DNA of 64,000 bases from positions 1 to 64,000 of the forward strand of contig NZ_LMEI01000010.1 in assembly GCF_001426585.1 (NCBI RefSeq). Direction: 5' to 3'. The position numbers were made by a program, and so were the translations under genes. Origin of the DNA: Streptomyces sp. Root431 (GTDB lineage: Bacteria; Actinomycetota; Actinomycetes; Streptomycetales; Streptomycetaceae). Under the pieces are notes generated by a model that saw only the letters and a program-made list of their open reading frames with translations, had not been told where the DNA came from and did not search any database. Below are positions 56,715 to 64,000 of the stretch, piece by piece (the first letter of the stretch is position 1; every line of letters starts with the position of its first letter).

Positions 56715-57650
56715 ATGAGAAACGAGACCAAGGGAACCGTCGAACTCACCCTCGCCATGGTGCTCTCCGGCACGCTCGGCGTCTTCGTCGTCGAGTCCGG
56801 GGCCTCGCCCTTCGAGGTGGTGTTCTTCCGGTGCCTCTTCGGGGCCGTCGCGCTCGGGGCGTACAGCCTCGCCCGGGGGTTCTTCACCGGGCACGGGTTC
56901 ACCCCGAAGAAGCTCGGGCTCGCCGCGCTCGGCGGCGTGTTCATCGTCTTCAACTGGGTGTTTCTCTTCGAGGCGTACGAGGCCACCTCGATCTCCCTCG
57001 CCACCGTCGTCTATCACACGCAGCCGTTCTTCCTCGTGCTGCTCGGCGCGGTGTTCATGAGGGAGCGGATCTCCGCAGCCAAGCTGGGGTGGCTCGCTCT
57101 CGCCTTCGGTGGACTCGTGCTCGTCTCCGGTGTGCGGCCGGGGGACACGGCATCCCTCAAGGGGCTCGGGTTCGCGCTCGCCGCCGCCGTCCTCTACGCC
57201 CTCGCGACCTTCGTCACCAAGCGCATCACCGGCGTACGGCCCCACCTCGTCGCGCTCGTCCAGGTCCTCGTCGGACTGCCCCTGCTCCTGCCCTTCGCCG
57301 ACTTCGGCGCCGCCGCCGGGCTCGGCTCCGGGTGGCTGTGGCTCGTCGGGCTCGGGCTCGTCCACACCGGGCTGATGTACGTCCTGATGTACGCCGCCTA
57401 CGCCAAGCTGCCGACCGCCAAGATCGCCGTCCTCGCCTTCACCTACCCCGCCGTCGCCATGGGCGTCGACTGGGCGGTGTACGGGCACCACATCGGGCTC
57501 GTGCAGGCGCTCGGCGTCCCGCTGATCGTCCTCGCCAGCCTCAAGGTCACTCTGGCCGGCTCTGCTCGGACACGAGTCGCCGCGCCTGCTCCACGAACAG
57601 CCGGACGTGCGGCGGAAGCTTCTTCCCCCGTCGCCACGCGAGCTGCGTGA
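56715..57650 (+). CDS. EamA/DMT family transporter
   Basis: A 311-aa membrane protein with ten hydrophobic segments in two EamA repeats (TLAMVLSGTLGVFVVESG; FEVVFFRCLFGAVALGAY; GFALAAAVLYALATFVTKRI; AVLAFTYPAVAMGVDWAVYG). Such carriers usually export metabolites or amino acids. The final 35 residues (RTRVAAPAPRTAGRAAEASS) are encoded in the 104 bp that overlap the convergent LysR gene and are probably non-functional tail. Confidence 0.9.
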   Translation: MRNETKGTVELTLAMVLSGTLGVFVVESGASPFEVVFFRCLFGAVALGAYSLARGFFTGHGFTPKKLGLAALGGVFIVFNWVFLFEAYEATSISLATVVYHTQPFFLVLLGAVFMRERISAAKLGWLALAFGGLVLVSGVRPGDTASLKGLGFALAAAVLYALATFVTKRITGVRPHLVALVQVLVGLPLLLPFADFGAAAGLGSGWLWLVGLGLVHTGLMYVLMYAAYAKLPTAKIAVLAFTYPAVAMGVDWAVYGHHIGLVQALGVPLIVLASLKVTLAGSARTRVAAPAPRTAGRAAEASSPVATRAA

Positions 57651-58437
57651 AGAGGGTGAAGGGGGCCTCCCAGTCCAGGGCGACCAGGGTGCCGGAGGCC
57701 AGTTCCTCCGCCACCGTCACCCGGGGGAGGAGGGCCACCCCGAGGCCCGAGGTCACGCCCCGCTTCGTCGCCTCGATCGTGCCGAACTCCATGAAGGGCG
57801 GCGCCCACTCCCGCAGCTCCTCCTCGAAGAGGTCGCGGTACGGGCAGCCCGGTTCGGTGCCCACCAGGTGGGCCGCCGCCAGGTCCGCGCTCGTCAGCCC
57901 CGTACGCCCCGCCAGGGGGTGGCCGGGGCCGGCGACCAGGACCAGTGGTTCGGGCGCGAGGACCTCCGACTCCAGGCCCTCGTGCTCCGTGCCCGGCTCC
58001 ATCAGGAAGCCCACGTCGTACGTGCCCTGCCGCAGCGCCTGCCGGGTCGCGTCGCCCAGGGTGGGGCGCAGCGTCAGCCGCACCTTCGGGTAGCGGTGGT
58101 GGAAGTACTCCAGGAGCGGCGGCAGCCGGTAGGAGGTGAGGGACTCCATCGTGCCGACGGCGATCGTCCCGGTGGGTTCGGCGGCGGTCGCGACGGCCGT
58201 CCTGGCCTCCTCGGCCAGCTCGGTCATCCGGCGGGCGTACGGCAGGAGCCGCTCCCCGGCCTCGGTGAGCCGGATGCGGCTGCCGAGCCGCTCGAAGAGC
58301 TCCACGCCCAGCGAGGTCTCCAGGGAGCGGATCTGGCCGGTGACGCTGGACTGGGCATAGCCCAGGTCGGCGGCGGCCCGGGTGAAGGAGAGGACGTCGG
58401 CGACCTTCTCGAAGGCGACCAGGAGCCGCAGTTCCAT
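57547..58437 (-). CDS. LysR family transcriptional regulator
   Basis: A 296-aa LysR regulator. The HTH is in LRLLVAFEKVADVLSFTRAAADLGYAQSSVTGQIRSLETSLGVELFERLG, and the effector domain runs from about residue 90 (TIAVGTMESLTSYRLPPLLEYFH). It converges with EamA with a 104-bp overlap, so antisense control between the two is possible. ATG 58437. Confidence 0.94.
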   Translation of the reverse strand: MELRLLVAFEKVADVLSFTRAAADLGYAQSSVTGQIRSLETSLGVELFERLGSRIRLTEAGERLLPYARRMTELAEEARTAVATAAEPTGTIAVGTMESLTSYRLPPLLEYFHHRYPKVRLTLRPTLGDATRQALRQGTYDVGFLMEPGTEHEGLESEVLAPEPLVLVAGPGHPLAGRTGLTSADLAAAHLVGTEPGCPYRDLFEEELREWAPPFMEFGTIEATKRGVTSGLGVALLPRVTVAEELASGTLVALDWEAPFTLFTQLAWRRGKKLPPHVRLFVEQARRLVSEQSRPE

Positions 58438-58480
58438 CAGGAGTCCGTCTTCTCGAAGGCGGCGGGGAGCCTGAGCTCCC

Positions 58481-58879
58481 TCACGTGTCGGAGTCCTCGC
58501 CGCGCTCGCGCTTCTTCAGCTCTTCCTCGCGGCGGCGCAGGTCCGCCTCCCAGTCCCTGAGGACCGAGTCGTCGTCGGGGGCGTCCTGCTTCTCGGGGCC
58601 GTTCTGCTTCTCCGGACCGTCCTGCCTCAGGGACTTCAGGAACTCCGGGTTGTCGTCGGGGGCCACCCAGCCGCCCGCGCGGCCCCGCGCTCCGGCCGGG
58701 CGCCGCACCTTGCCCGCGAAGAACCAGACGATCGGCCCGACGATCCAGAACAGCAGGATGATGATGACCCAGACCACCTTCGGCAGGTGCTTGGTCTCTT
58801 CCTCCGGGGTGTTCAGGCAGTCGATGAAGGCGTAGATCGTCAGCGCCAGCGGCAGGATGTACAACAGCGCCCTGAGCAT
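58481..58879 (-). CDS. PLD nuclease N-terminal (PLDc_N) domain protein
   Basis: A 132-aa membrane protein with two hydrophobic segments (LYILPLALTIYAFIDCLN and KVVWVIIILLFWIVGPIVWFFAG), which is the PLDc_N/YxlE-type region, then a charged C-terminus (LRDWEADLRRREEELKKRERGED) predicted as coiled coil. Function unknown. ATG 58879. It is divergent from the menaquinone genes across 90 bp. Confidence 0.9.
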   Translation of the reverse strand: MLRALLYILPLALTIYAFIDCLNTPEEETKHLPKVVWVIIILLFWIVGPIVWFFAGKVRRPAGARGRAGGWVAPDDNPEFLKSLRQDGPEKQNGPEKQDAPDDDSVLRDWEADLRRREEELKKRERGEDSDT

Positions 58880-58969
58880 GTGGGACAGCCCCCTGGAAGC
58901 GGTGGCGGAGGCGCGTTTCGGCGGCCCCGGTGACAGGTCAAGGGTAGCCGGTGCCCGATACTGGCCCTT

Positions 58970-60427
58970 ATGGCTTACGACGATCTCCGCTCGCTGCTCA
59001 GGGCCCTTGAGCGCGAAGGCGACCTCAAGCGCATCAAGGCCGAAGTCGACCCGTACCTGGAGGTCGGGGAGATCGTCGACCGGGTGAACAAGGCAGGAGG
59101 CCCGGCGCTCCTCTTCGAGAACGTCAAGGGCTCCTCGATGCCCCTCGCGATGAACGTCTTCGGGACCGACCGCCGGCTGCTCAAGGCCCTCGGCCTGAAG
59201 TCGTACGGCGAGATCAGCGAGAAGATCGGCGGGCTGCTCAAGCCCGAGCTTCCGCACGGTTTCGTCGGGGTCCGCGAGGCCTTCGGCAAGCTCGGCTCGA
59301 TGATCCACGTGCCGCCGAAGAAGGTGAAGTCCGACGCCGCGCCCGTGCAGGAGGTCGTTCTCACCGGCGACGACGTCGATCTCGATCTCCTTCCCGCGCT
59401 CTTCACCTGGCCCAAGGACGGCGGGTCCTTCTTCAACCTGGGCCTCACCCACACCAAGCACCCGGAGACCGGGGTCCGGAACCTCGGGCTCTACCGCCTC
59501 CAGCGCCACGACAAGCGCACCATCGGCATGCACTGGCAGATCCACAAGGACAGCCGCAACCACTACGCCGTCGCGGCGGCGAAGGGGGAGCGGCTGCCGG
59601 TCGCCATCGCCTTCGGCTGCCCGCCGGCCGTCACGTACGCGTCGACGGCCCCGCTGCCCGGTGACATCGACGAGTACCTCTTCGCCGGCTTCGTGCAGGG
59701 CAAGCGGATCGAGATGGTCGACTGCAAGACCGTGCCGCTCCAGGTCCCCGCGCAGGCCGAGGTCGTCGTCGAGGGGTGGCTGGAGCCGGGCGAGATGCTG
59801 CCCGAGGGTCCCTTCGGCGACCACACCGGCTTCTACACGCCGCAGGAACCGTTTCCCGCGCTGAAGATCGACTGCATCACGATGCGGAAGCGTCCGCTGC
59901 TCCAGTCGATCGTCGTCGGCCGGCCGCCGACCGAGGACGGTCCGCTCGGCCGTGCGACGGAGCGTTTCTTCCTGCCGCTCCTCAAGATCATCGTGCCGGA
60001 CATCGTCGACTACCACCTGCCGGAGTCGGGCGGCTTCCACAACTGCGCGATCGTCTCGATCGACAAGAAGTACCCGAAGCACGCGCAGAAGGTCATGCAC
60101 GCCATCTGGGGCGCGCACATGATGTCGCTGACCAAGCTGATCATCGTGGTCGACAAGGACTGCGACGTGCACGACCTGCACGAGGTGTCCTGGCGGGCCC
60201 TCGGGAACACGGACTACGCCCGTGACCTGACGGTCGTCGAAGGACCCGTCGACCATCTGGACCACGCCTCCTACCAGCAGTTCTGGGGTGGCAAGGCCGG
60301 TATCGACGCCACCAGGAAGCTGCCCGAGGAGGGCTACACCCGGGACGGCGGCTGGCCGGACATGGTGGAGTCGGACCCGGCGACGGCGGCCCTCGTGGAC
60401 CGCCGCTGGAAGGAGTACGGGCTGTGA
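58970..60427 (+). CDS. mqnL: UbiD-family menaquinone biosynthesis decarboxylase
   Basis: A 485-aa UbiD-type prenylated-FMN-dependent decarboxylase, needed in the late steps of the futalosine menaquinone pathway. Signature segments are NVKGSSMPLAMNVFGTDRR, ALFTWPKDGGSFFNLGLTHTKHPETG, GPFGDHTGFYTPQEPFP (with the catalytic Glu) and GGFHNCAIVSIDKKYPKHA. ATG 58970 has no visible RBS; GATACT at 58957-58962 just upstream suggests a leaderless transcript. The stop overlaps the prenyltransferase start. The gene symbol follows the MqnL name used for this group. Confidence 0.93.
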   Translation: MAYDDLRSLLRALEREGDLKRIKAEVDPYLEVGEIVDRVNKAGGPALLFENVKGSSMPLAMNVFGTDRRLLKALGLKSYGEISEKIGGLLKPELPHGFVGVREAFGKLGSMIHVPPKKVKSDAAPVQEVVLTGDDVDLDLLPALFTWPKDGGSFFNLGLTHTKHPETGVRNLGLYRLQRHDKRTIGMHWQIHKDSRNHYAVAAAKGERLPVAIAFGCPPAVTYASTAPLPGDIDEYLFAGFVQGKRIEMVDCKTVPLQVPAQAEVVVEGWLEPGEMLPEGPFGDHTGFYTPQEPFPALKIDCITMRKRPLLQSIVVGRPPTEDGPLGRATERFFLPLLKIIVPDIVDYHLPESGGFHNCAIVSIDKKYPKHAQKVMHAIWGAHMMSLTKLIIVVDKDCDVHDLHEVSWRALGNTDYARDLTVVEGPVDHLDHASYQQFWGGKAGIDATRKLPEEGYTRDGGWPDMVESDPATAALVDRRWKEYGL

Positions 60428-61326
60428 CCACGGCCGCCGTACCGGGCGCGGAGCCGGGGCGTACGAAGGCGTTCCTGCGGCTCGTGATGATCGAGCACTC
60501 GGTCTTCGCGCTGCCCTTCGCGTACACCGCCGCGCTCACCGCGATGTACCAGCTCGACCGGAACATCCACTGGTGGACGCTCTTCCTCGTCACCGTCTGC
60601 ATGGTGGGCCTGCGGACCTTCGCCATGGCCTGCAACCGGATCATCGACCGCGAGATCGACGCCCGTAACCCGCGGACGGCCAACCGCGAGCTGGTGACCG
60701 GCGCCGTCTCCGTGCGGTCCGCGTGGACCGGGGCCGGGATCGCCGTCGTCGTCTTCCTCGGCGCCGCCGCCCTGCTCAACCCGCTCTGCCTGGCGCTCGC
60801 GCCGCTCGCCGTCATCCCGATGGTGGTCTATCCGTACGGCAAGCGGTTCACGAACTTCCCGCACGCGATCCTCGGGCTCGCCCAGGCCATAGGGCCGATC
60901 GGCGCCTGGCTCGCGGTCACCGGCGAGTGGTCGTGGGACGCGGTCATCCTCGGGCTCGCGGTCGGCGTCTGGATCGGCGGCTTCGACCTGATCTTCGCCT
61001 GCCAGGACGTGCAGGCGGACCGCGCCCACGGCGTCATGTCCGTACCGGCGCGCTTCGGGATCCCGGCCGCGCTGTGGGGCGCCCGCGCCTCGGCCGTCGT
61101 CACCACGGGACTGCTCGTCTGGTACGCCCTGGCCACGGACGCGGGGCTGTTCTTCTGGATCGGCCTCGTCATCGTCGTCGCGGCCTTCTGCTACGAGCAC
61201 TCGATCGTGAAGCCGCACGACCTGTCCCGCCTCAACCGGGCGTTCTTCACGACGAACGGCTTCATCGGGATCAGCCTCTTCGTCTGCGCGCTGCTCGACC
61301 TGCTGGTCCGGGGGCTCACCCCGTAA
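60424..61326 (+). CDS. mqnP: UbiA-family menaquinone prenyltransferase MqnP
   Basis: A 300-aa membrane prenyltransferase with eight or nine hydrophobic segments. The first Asp-rich motif is in ACNRIIDREIDARNPRTANRE and the second in FACQDVQADRAHGVMSVPARFG, which bind the Mg-diphosphate of the prenyl donor. It attaches the polyprenyl chain to the futalosine-derived naphthoate. GTG 60424 overlaps the UbiD stop. In S. coelicolor a UbiX flavin prenyltransferase gene follows, as I recall; here a convergent TetR gene follows instead. Confidence 0.94.
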   Translation: MTTAAVPGAEPGRTKAFLRLVMIEHSVFALPFAYTAALTAMYQLDRNIHWWTLFLVTVCMVGLRTFAMACNRIIDREIDARNPRTANRELVTGAVSVRSAWTGAGIAVVVFLGAAALLNPLCLALAPLAVIPMVVYPYGKRFTNFPHAILGLAQAIGPIGAWLAVTGEWSWDAVILGLAVGVWIGGFDLIFACQDVQADRAHGVMSVPARFGIPAALWGARASAVVTTGLLVWYALATDAGLFFWIGLVIVVAAFCYEHSIVKPHDLSRLNRAFFTTNGFIGISLFVCALLDLLVRGLTP

Positions 61327-61372
61327 GCCGCCGGCGGACCGCCGTCAGACCCTCGCGCCCGGAGCCCGCACG

Positions 61373-62110
61373 TCAGGCTCCGGGCGCGAGGCGGTCCAGG
61401 AGGGCGTCGAGGCCGGCGGCCAGGCCCTCCGGGCCGCCGTGCCGGGCCAGTGTCGGGGCGGCGGCGCGCAGCGACGGGAGCTCGCGGGCCGGCATGCGGT
61501 GCAGGCCGAGGCGGAAGGCGGGCTCGGGCTCGTCGGGGTTGTCGACCATGGCCCGCAGGTCTCCGAGGATGTAGCCGAGGACCCAGCCGGTGACGGCCCG
61601 GAAGGCCGTGACGGTGGCGTCCTCGTCCAGACCCGCCCGGGCCAGGAGGGCGAGGATCCGCTCGTGGTCCCTGAGGACGGGGAGCGGGCGGCGGGCGAGC
61701 GGGACCGCCAGCATGCGGGTGGCCAGGAGCGGGGCCACCTGGGGGTGGGCGAGGGCGACCCCGTAGGTCGCGGCGGCGATCCGGTGGAGCTCGGCCCGCC
61801 ATTCGGGTGCCTCCTCGGAGGCGGCCAGCTGTTCTTCCAGCTCCGTGTAGAGGGCCTCGACCAGTCCGTCGAGCAGTGCGTCCTTCCCGGCGGCGTACCG
61901 GTACAGCGCCATGGCCTCGACGCCGAGCTCCGCGCCGGTCCTGCGCATGCTCAGCGCGGACAGTCCCTCCCGGTCGACCAGCTCCAGGGCGGTGGCGAGT
62001 ACCCGCTCGCGGCTCAGGCGGCCGTAGCGCCCGTGGTCGCCGGCGCGCCTGCCGGGCGCGCGGCGCCCCGACGCGGGGGGCCCTGCCGCGGGGTCCTTCT
62101 CGATCGCCAT
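61373..62110 (-). CDS. TetR/AcrR family transcriptional regulator
   Basis: A 245-aa regulator. The N-terminal extension is Arg-rich (PASGRRAPGRRAGDHGRYGRL), then the TetR HTH is RERVLATALELVDREGLSALSMRRTGAELGVEAMALYRYAAGKDALLDGL, with the C-terminal TetR_C domain (VAPLLATRMLAVPLARRPLPVL). ATG 62110 follows AAGGCGGGCAC; ATG 62134 is possible. The AT-rich upstream segment (62142-62176) is the probable promoter/operator. It lies between the menaquinone and glycosyltransferase genes and faces the glycosyltransferase pair. Confidence 0.92.
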   Translation of the reverse strand: MAIEKDPAAGPPASGRRAPGRRAGDHGRYGRLSRERVLATALELVDREGLSALSMRRTGAELGVEAMALYRYAAGKDALLDGLVEALYTELEEQLAASEEAPEWRAELHRIAAATYGVALAHPQVAPLLATRMLAVPLARRPLPVLRDHERILALLARAGLDEDATVTAFRAVTGWVLGYILGDLRAMVDNPDEPEPAFRLGLHRMPARELPSLRAAAPTLARHGGPEGLAAGLDALLDRLAPGA

Positions 62111-62141
62111 GTGCCCGCCTTGACCTTGGGACATCCAGGGT

Positions 62142-62176
62142 TAAAGTGTACATATACGACGTAAACGTAGGGTGCT
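62142..62176. promoter_or_regulatory. AT-rich segment between tetR and glycosyltransferase genes
   Basis: A rare A/T-rich run with TTAAAGTGTACATATACGAC and CGTAAACGTA lies between the divergent starts. The imperfect GTGTACATATAC element could be the TetR operator and the region should contain promoters for both sides. No exact -35/-10 pair is claimed. Confidence 0.4.
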
Positions 62177-62325
62177 TCGCCACGGTGACAGGGTGGATCC
62201 CTCGGACGCCACACCCAGCGCCCGACCGGTCACCACCACACCGGTCACCACACCGAGCACCACACTCCGGCGGACGGCCTCCGCAGCACGACGCGACCGT
62301 GCGCCGATTCGATCCCGGAGCCATC

Positions 62326-63213
62326 ATGACCACGCACCCGACTCTGCCGCAGGGCATCGAGTCCCAGTCCGTCGACCACCCCCTCCGCCGCTCCACCGAC
62401 CCGCCTCCGCACCCGCAGCGGCGCGCCGAGGACAAGACGCCGGTCCGGCCCGTGGTGAGCCTGGTGATCCCGGCCCTCAACGAGGCCCGCAACATCCCCT
62501 GGGTCTTCGAACAGATCCCGGACTGCGTCGGAGAGGTCCTGCTGATCGACGGCGACTCCCACGACGCCACGGTCAGCGTGGCCACCCGGATCCTGCCCAC
62601 CGTCCGCAGCCTGAAGCAGAGCGGAAAGGGCAAGGGGAACGCGCTGCGCACCGGCTTCCTCGCGGCGCGCGGCGACTACGTGGTGATGATGGACGCCGAC
62701 GGCAGCATGTCCCCGGCGGAGATCCCGCACTTCGTCCACTTCCTGGAGAACGGCTACGACTTCGTCAAGGGCTCCCGCTTCGTCGAGGGCGGCGGCTCCC
62801 TCGACATCACCCGCTTCCGCAAACTCGGCAACCACGCCCTGCTCGCGCTCGTGAACCGGCTCTACGACGCCACGCTGACCGACCTCTGCTACGGCTTCTG
62901 CGCCTTCCGGCGCAGCTTCCTCGACCAGCTGGACCTGCACGCCACCGGCTTCGAGATCGAGGCCGAGATGATCGTGCACGCGCTGCGCTCCGGACTCCGG
63001 ATCGCCGAGGTCCCGAGTCTCGAACTGCCCCGCCGCAACGGGCAGTCCAACCTCCACGCCATCTCCGACGGACGCCGGGTACTGCGCACGCTCCTCTCGG
63101 AGCGTCCCGGCGTCCGGCCCGCGTCGGCCGGGCCCGCCACGGCCGAGCCCATGTCCGCCCAGCCGGTGTCGGCCCAGCCGCTGACCGCCTCGCGGGAGCG
63201 GAGCACGTCATGA
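62326..63213 (+). CDS. Glycosyltransferase family 2 protein
   Basis: A 295-aa GT-A fold transferase. VSLVIPALNEARNIPWVFEQIP, EVLLIDGDSHDAT, the donor-binding DADGSM motif in GDYVVMMDADGSMSPAEI, and GSRFVEGGGSLDITRFRKLGNHAL match dolichyl-phosphate mannosyltransferase-like enzymes. The C-terminal 45 residues are low complexity (AEPMSAQPVSAQPLTAS). ATG 62326 follows GGAGCCATC. The stop overlaps the next glycosyltransferase by 4 bp. Confidence 0.93.
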   Translation: MTTHPTLPQGIESQSVDHPLRRSTDPPPHPQRRAEDKTPVRPVVSLVIPALNEARNIPWVFEQIPDCVGEVLLIDGDSHDATVSVATRILPTVRSLKQSGKGKGNALRTGFLAARGDYVVMMDADGSMSPAEIPHFVHFLENGYDFVKGSRFVEGGGSLDITRFRKLGNHALLALVNRLYDATLTDLCYGFCAFRRSFLDQLDLHATGFEIEAEMIVHALRSGLRIAEVPSLELPRRNGQSNLHAISDGRRVLRTLLSERPGVRPASAGPATAEPMSAQPVSAQPLTASRERSTS

Positions 63214-64000
63214 CGCGCGGCAGCCGCGCCGCACCGAGGCCGTCGCCCCGCGGGGCGCTCCGCCCGGCGGCGCCGGCTTCACCGATGGCGGTCGTGGACA
63301 TCGACCTCGCCGAGCCCGGGGCGTTCCGCCGCCCCGGGGGCGGGGCGCGGACCAGGCCGTCCGGCCGCGCGCTCGGACTCGTACGGTTCCACGGCCGCCC
63401 GCTGGGGATGGCCGAGGCGTCCGGCGGCGAGCCCGAGGAGCTGTGGCGGGCCCTCGCGGCCGCGGCGCTGCGGGACTTCGCGGGCGCCGACGAGGACGTC
63501 GGGCTGGACGAGCCGCACCGGACGTTCGTCGAGGCGACCGCGGTCAGCGTGATCGTGGCCACGAGGAACCGCACCGGGATGCTGCGCGACTGCCTGGACT
63601 CGCTCCTTGAGCTCAAGTACCCGCGGTTCGAGGTGATCGTGGTGGACAACGCCCCGTCGGACACCTCCACGGAGGAACTGGTCCGGCGGGAGTACGGCGG
63701 CACGCGGGACGACGGCGGGCCCCTGCGGAACCACAGCGGCACCCCGGACGACGGCACCCGGGACGACGGCGGGCTCCTGCGGAACGACGGCCCAGCCGTC
63801 CGGTACCTGCGCGAGCCCGTGCCCGGTCTCGCCCGGGCCCACAACCGCGGGCTCGCCGCGGCCCACGGGGAGATCGCCGCCTTCACCGACGACGACACGC
63901 TCGTCGACCCGCTGTGGCTGACCGCGCTCGTCGCGCCCTTCCAGGCGGACCCCCGCACCGGCTGCGTCACCGGACTCATCGTCCCCGCCGAGCTGGAAAC
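63210..64000 (+). CDS. Glycosyltransferase family 2 protein, truncated by window end
   Basis: An open frame of at least 263 codons with no stop before the window end. After an N-terminal domain of about 115 residues (MAVVDIDLAEPGAFRR..., FVEATAVS), the GT2 core begins VSVIVATRNRTGMLRDCLDSLLELKYPRFEVIVVDNAPSD, then AAFTDDDTLVDPLWLTAL carries the D-x-D donor site. A repeat-derived insertion (GTRDDGGPLRN twice) lies between them. The start overlaps the upstream GT gene, indicating one operon that continues to the right. Confidence 0.9.
   Translation, partial: MTRGSRAAPRPSPRGALRPAAPASPMAVVDIDLAEPGAFRRPGGGARTRPSGRALGLVRFHGRPLGMAEASGGEPEELWRALAAAALRDFAGADEDVGLDEPHRTFVEATAVSVIVATRNRTGMLRDCLDSLLELKYPRFEVIVVDNAPSDTSTEELVRREYGGTRDDGGPLRNHSGTPDDGTRDDGGLLRNDGPAVRYLREPVPGLARAHNRGLAAAHGEIAAFTDDDTLVDPLWLTALVAPFQADPRTGCVTGLIVPAELE
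63699..63785 (+). repeat. In-frame 54-bp-period duplication inside the glycosyltransferase gene
   Basis: Two 33-bp units (63699-63731 and 63753-63785) differ at two bases and encode GTRDDGGPLRN and GTRDDGGLLRN. A third short copy, GTPDD, lies between them at 63738-63752. The insertion extends a loop of the glycosyltransferase core. Confidence 0.8.

Noticed and set aside
1..64000. CRISPR arrays, prophage or integrative element boundaries, complete insertion sequences, tRNA genes
   Set aside because: No regularly spaced direct repeats with unique spacers, no transposase or integrase gene and no tRNA cloverleaf were seen. The only element-like unit is the short non-coding one at 31734-31902.
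1..64000. Regulation by the rare leucine tRNA (bldA) through TTA codons
   Set aside because: No in-frame TTA codon was noticed by eye in the supported genes; TTA triplets found were out of frame or intergenic. This was not checked exhaustively.

Overview
This is a high-GC actinobacterial chromosome segment and almost certainly belongs to the genus Streptomyces. The support is codon use with G/C in third positions, the sporulation sigma/anti-sigma pair BldN-RsbN, the Rex-hemACD operon, futalosine-type menaquinone genes (UbiD/UbiA), a class I lysyl-tRNA synthetase and many Streptomyces-typical DUF proteins. All assignments come from reading the sequence and its translations; no database search was run. 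Many starts are GTG or TTG and were placed by ribosome-binding-site spacing and family length.

Left part (1-22.4 kb): the 3' end of a 5S rRNA gene and its terminator close an rRNA operon. Next come a HAD phosphatase, an MFS exporter, an AcuC-type deacetylase, a small excisionase-like HTH protein (BdtA-like), the 32-aa ribosomal protein bS22, an epimerase and a PlsC acyltransferase. The developmental locus rsbN-bldN lies on the minus strand and a BldN-type promoter can be read upstream of rsbN. A redox/heme block follows: a glutaredoxin-like protein, rex with a near-perfect Rex operator, then hemA, hemC, hemD (methyltransferase-synthase fusion) and hemB. Divergent argS and lysS (class I) end the block at a 48-bp perfect palindrome.

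Middle part (22.4-39.6 kb): a DUF2637 membrane protein and two DUF3558-like lipoproteins, RtcB, an SDR, a YnfA-type membrane protein, a repeat-containing secreted protein, MarR, a Mut7-C protein, NmrA-like and GNAT proteins, AraC, a TIGR03086-type protein, an orphan periplasmic-binding-fold protein, MerR and an APC permease. Short repeats are concentrated here: a 169-bp element with 19-bp terminal inverted repeats lies between two convergent acetyltransferase genes and supplies both stop codons, and there are 13-bp and 24-bp tandem arrays.

Right part (39.7-64 kb): hemL, a histidine phosphatase, a Tat-type lipoprotein with a deacetylase-like active site, and a complete system II cytochrome c maturation operon (thioredoxin-like lipoprotein, CcdA, ResB, CcsB). 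Together with hemABCD on the left, the window encodes 5-aminolevulinate to uroporphyrinogen III plus heme attachment to cytochromes c. Beyond it lie a membrane-anchored periplasmic-binding protein next to a STAND-type ATPase (the least explained pair), truncated hemoglobin, a GntR-cytosine-deaminase fusion facing two small ORFs across an AT-rich palindrome, a NAD(P)H oxidoreductase, EamA and LysR genes overlapping tail to tail, the menaquinone UbiD/UbiA pair, TetR, and two overlapping glycosyltransferase genes, the last cut by the window end.
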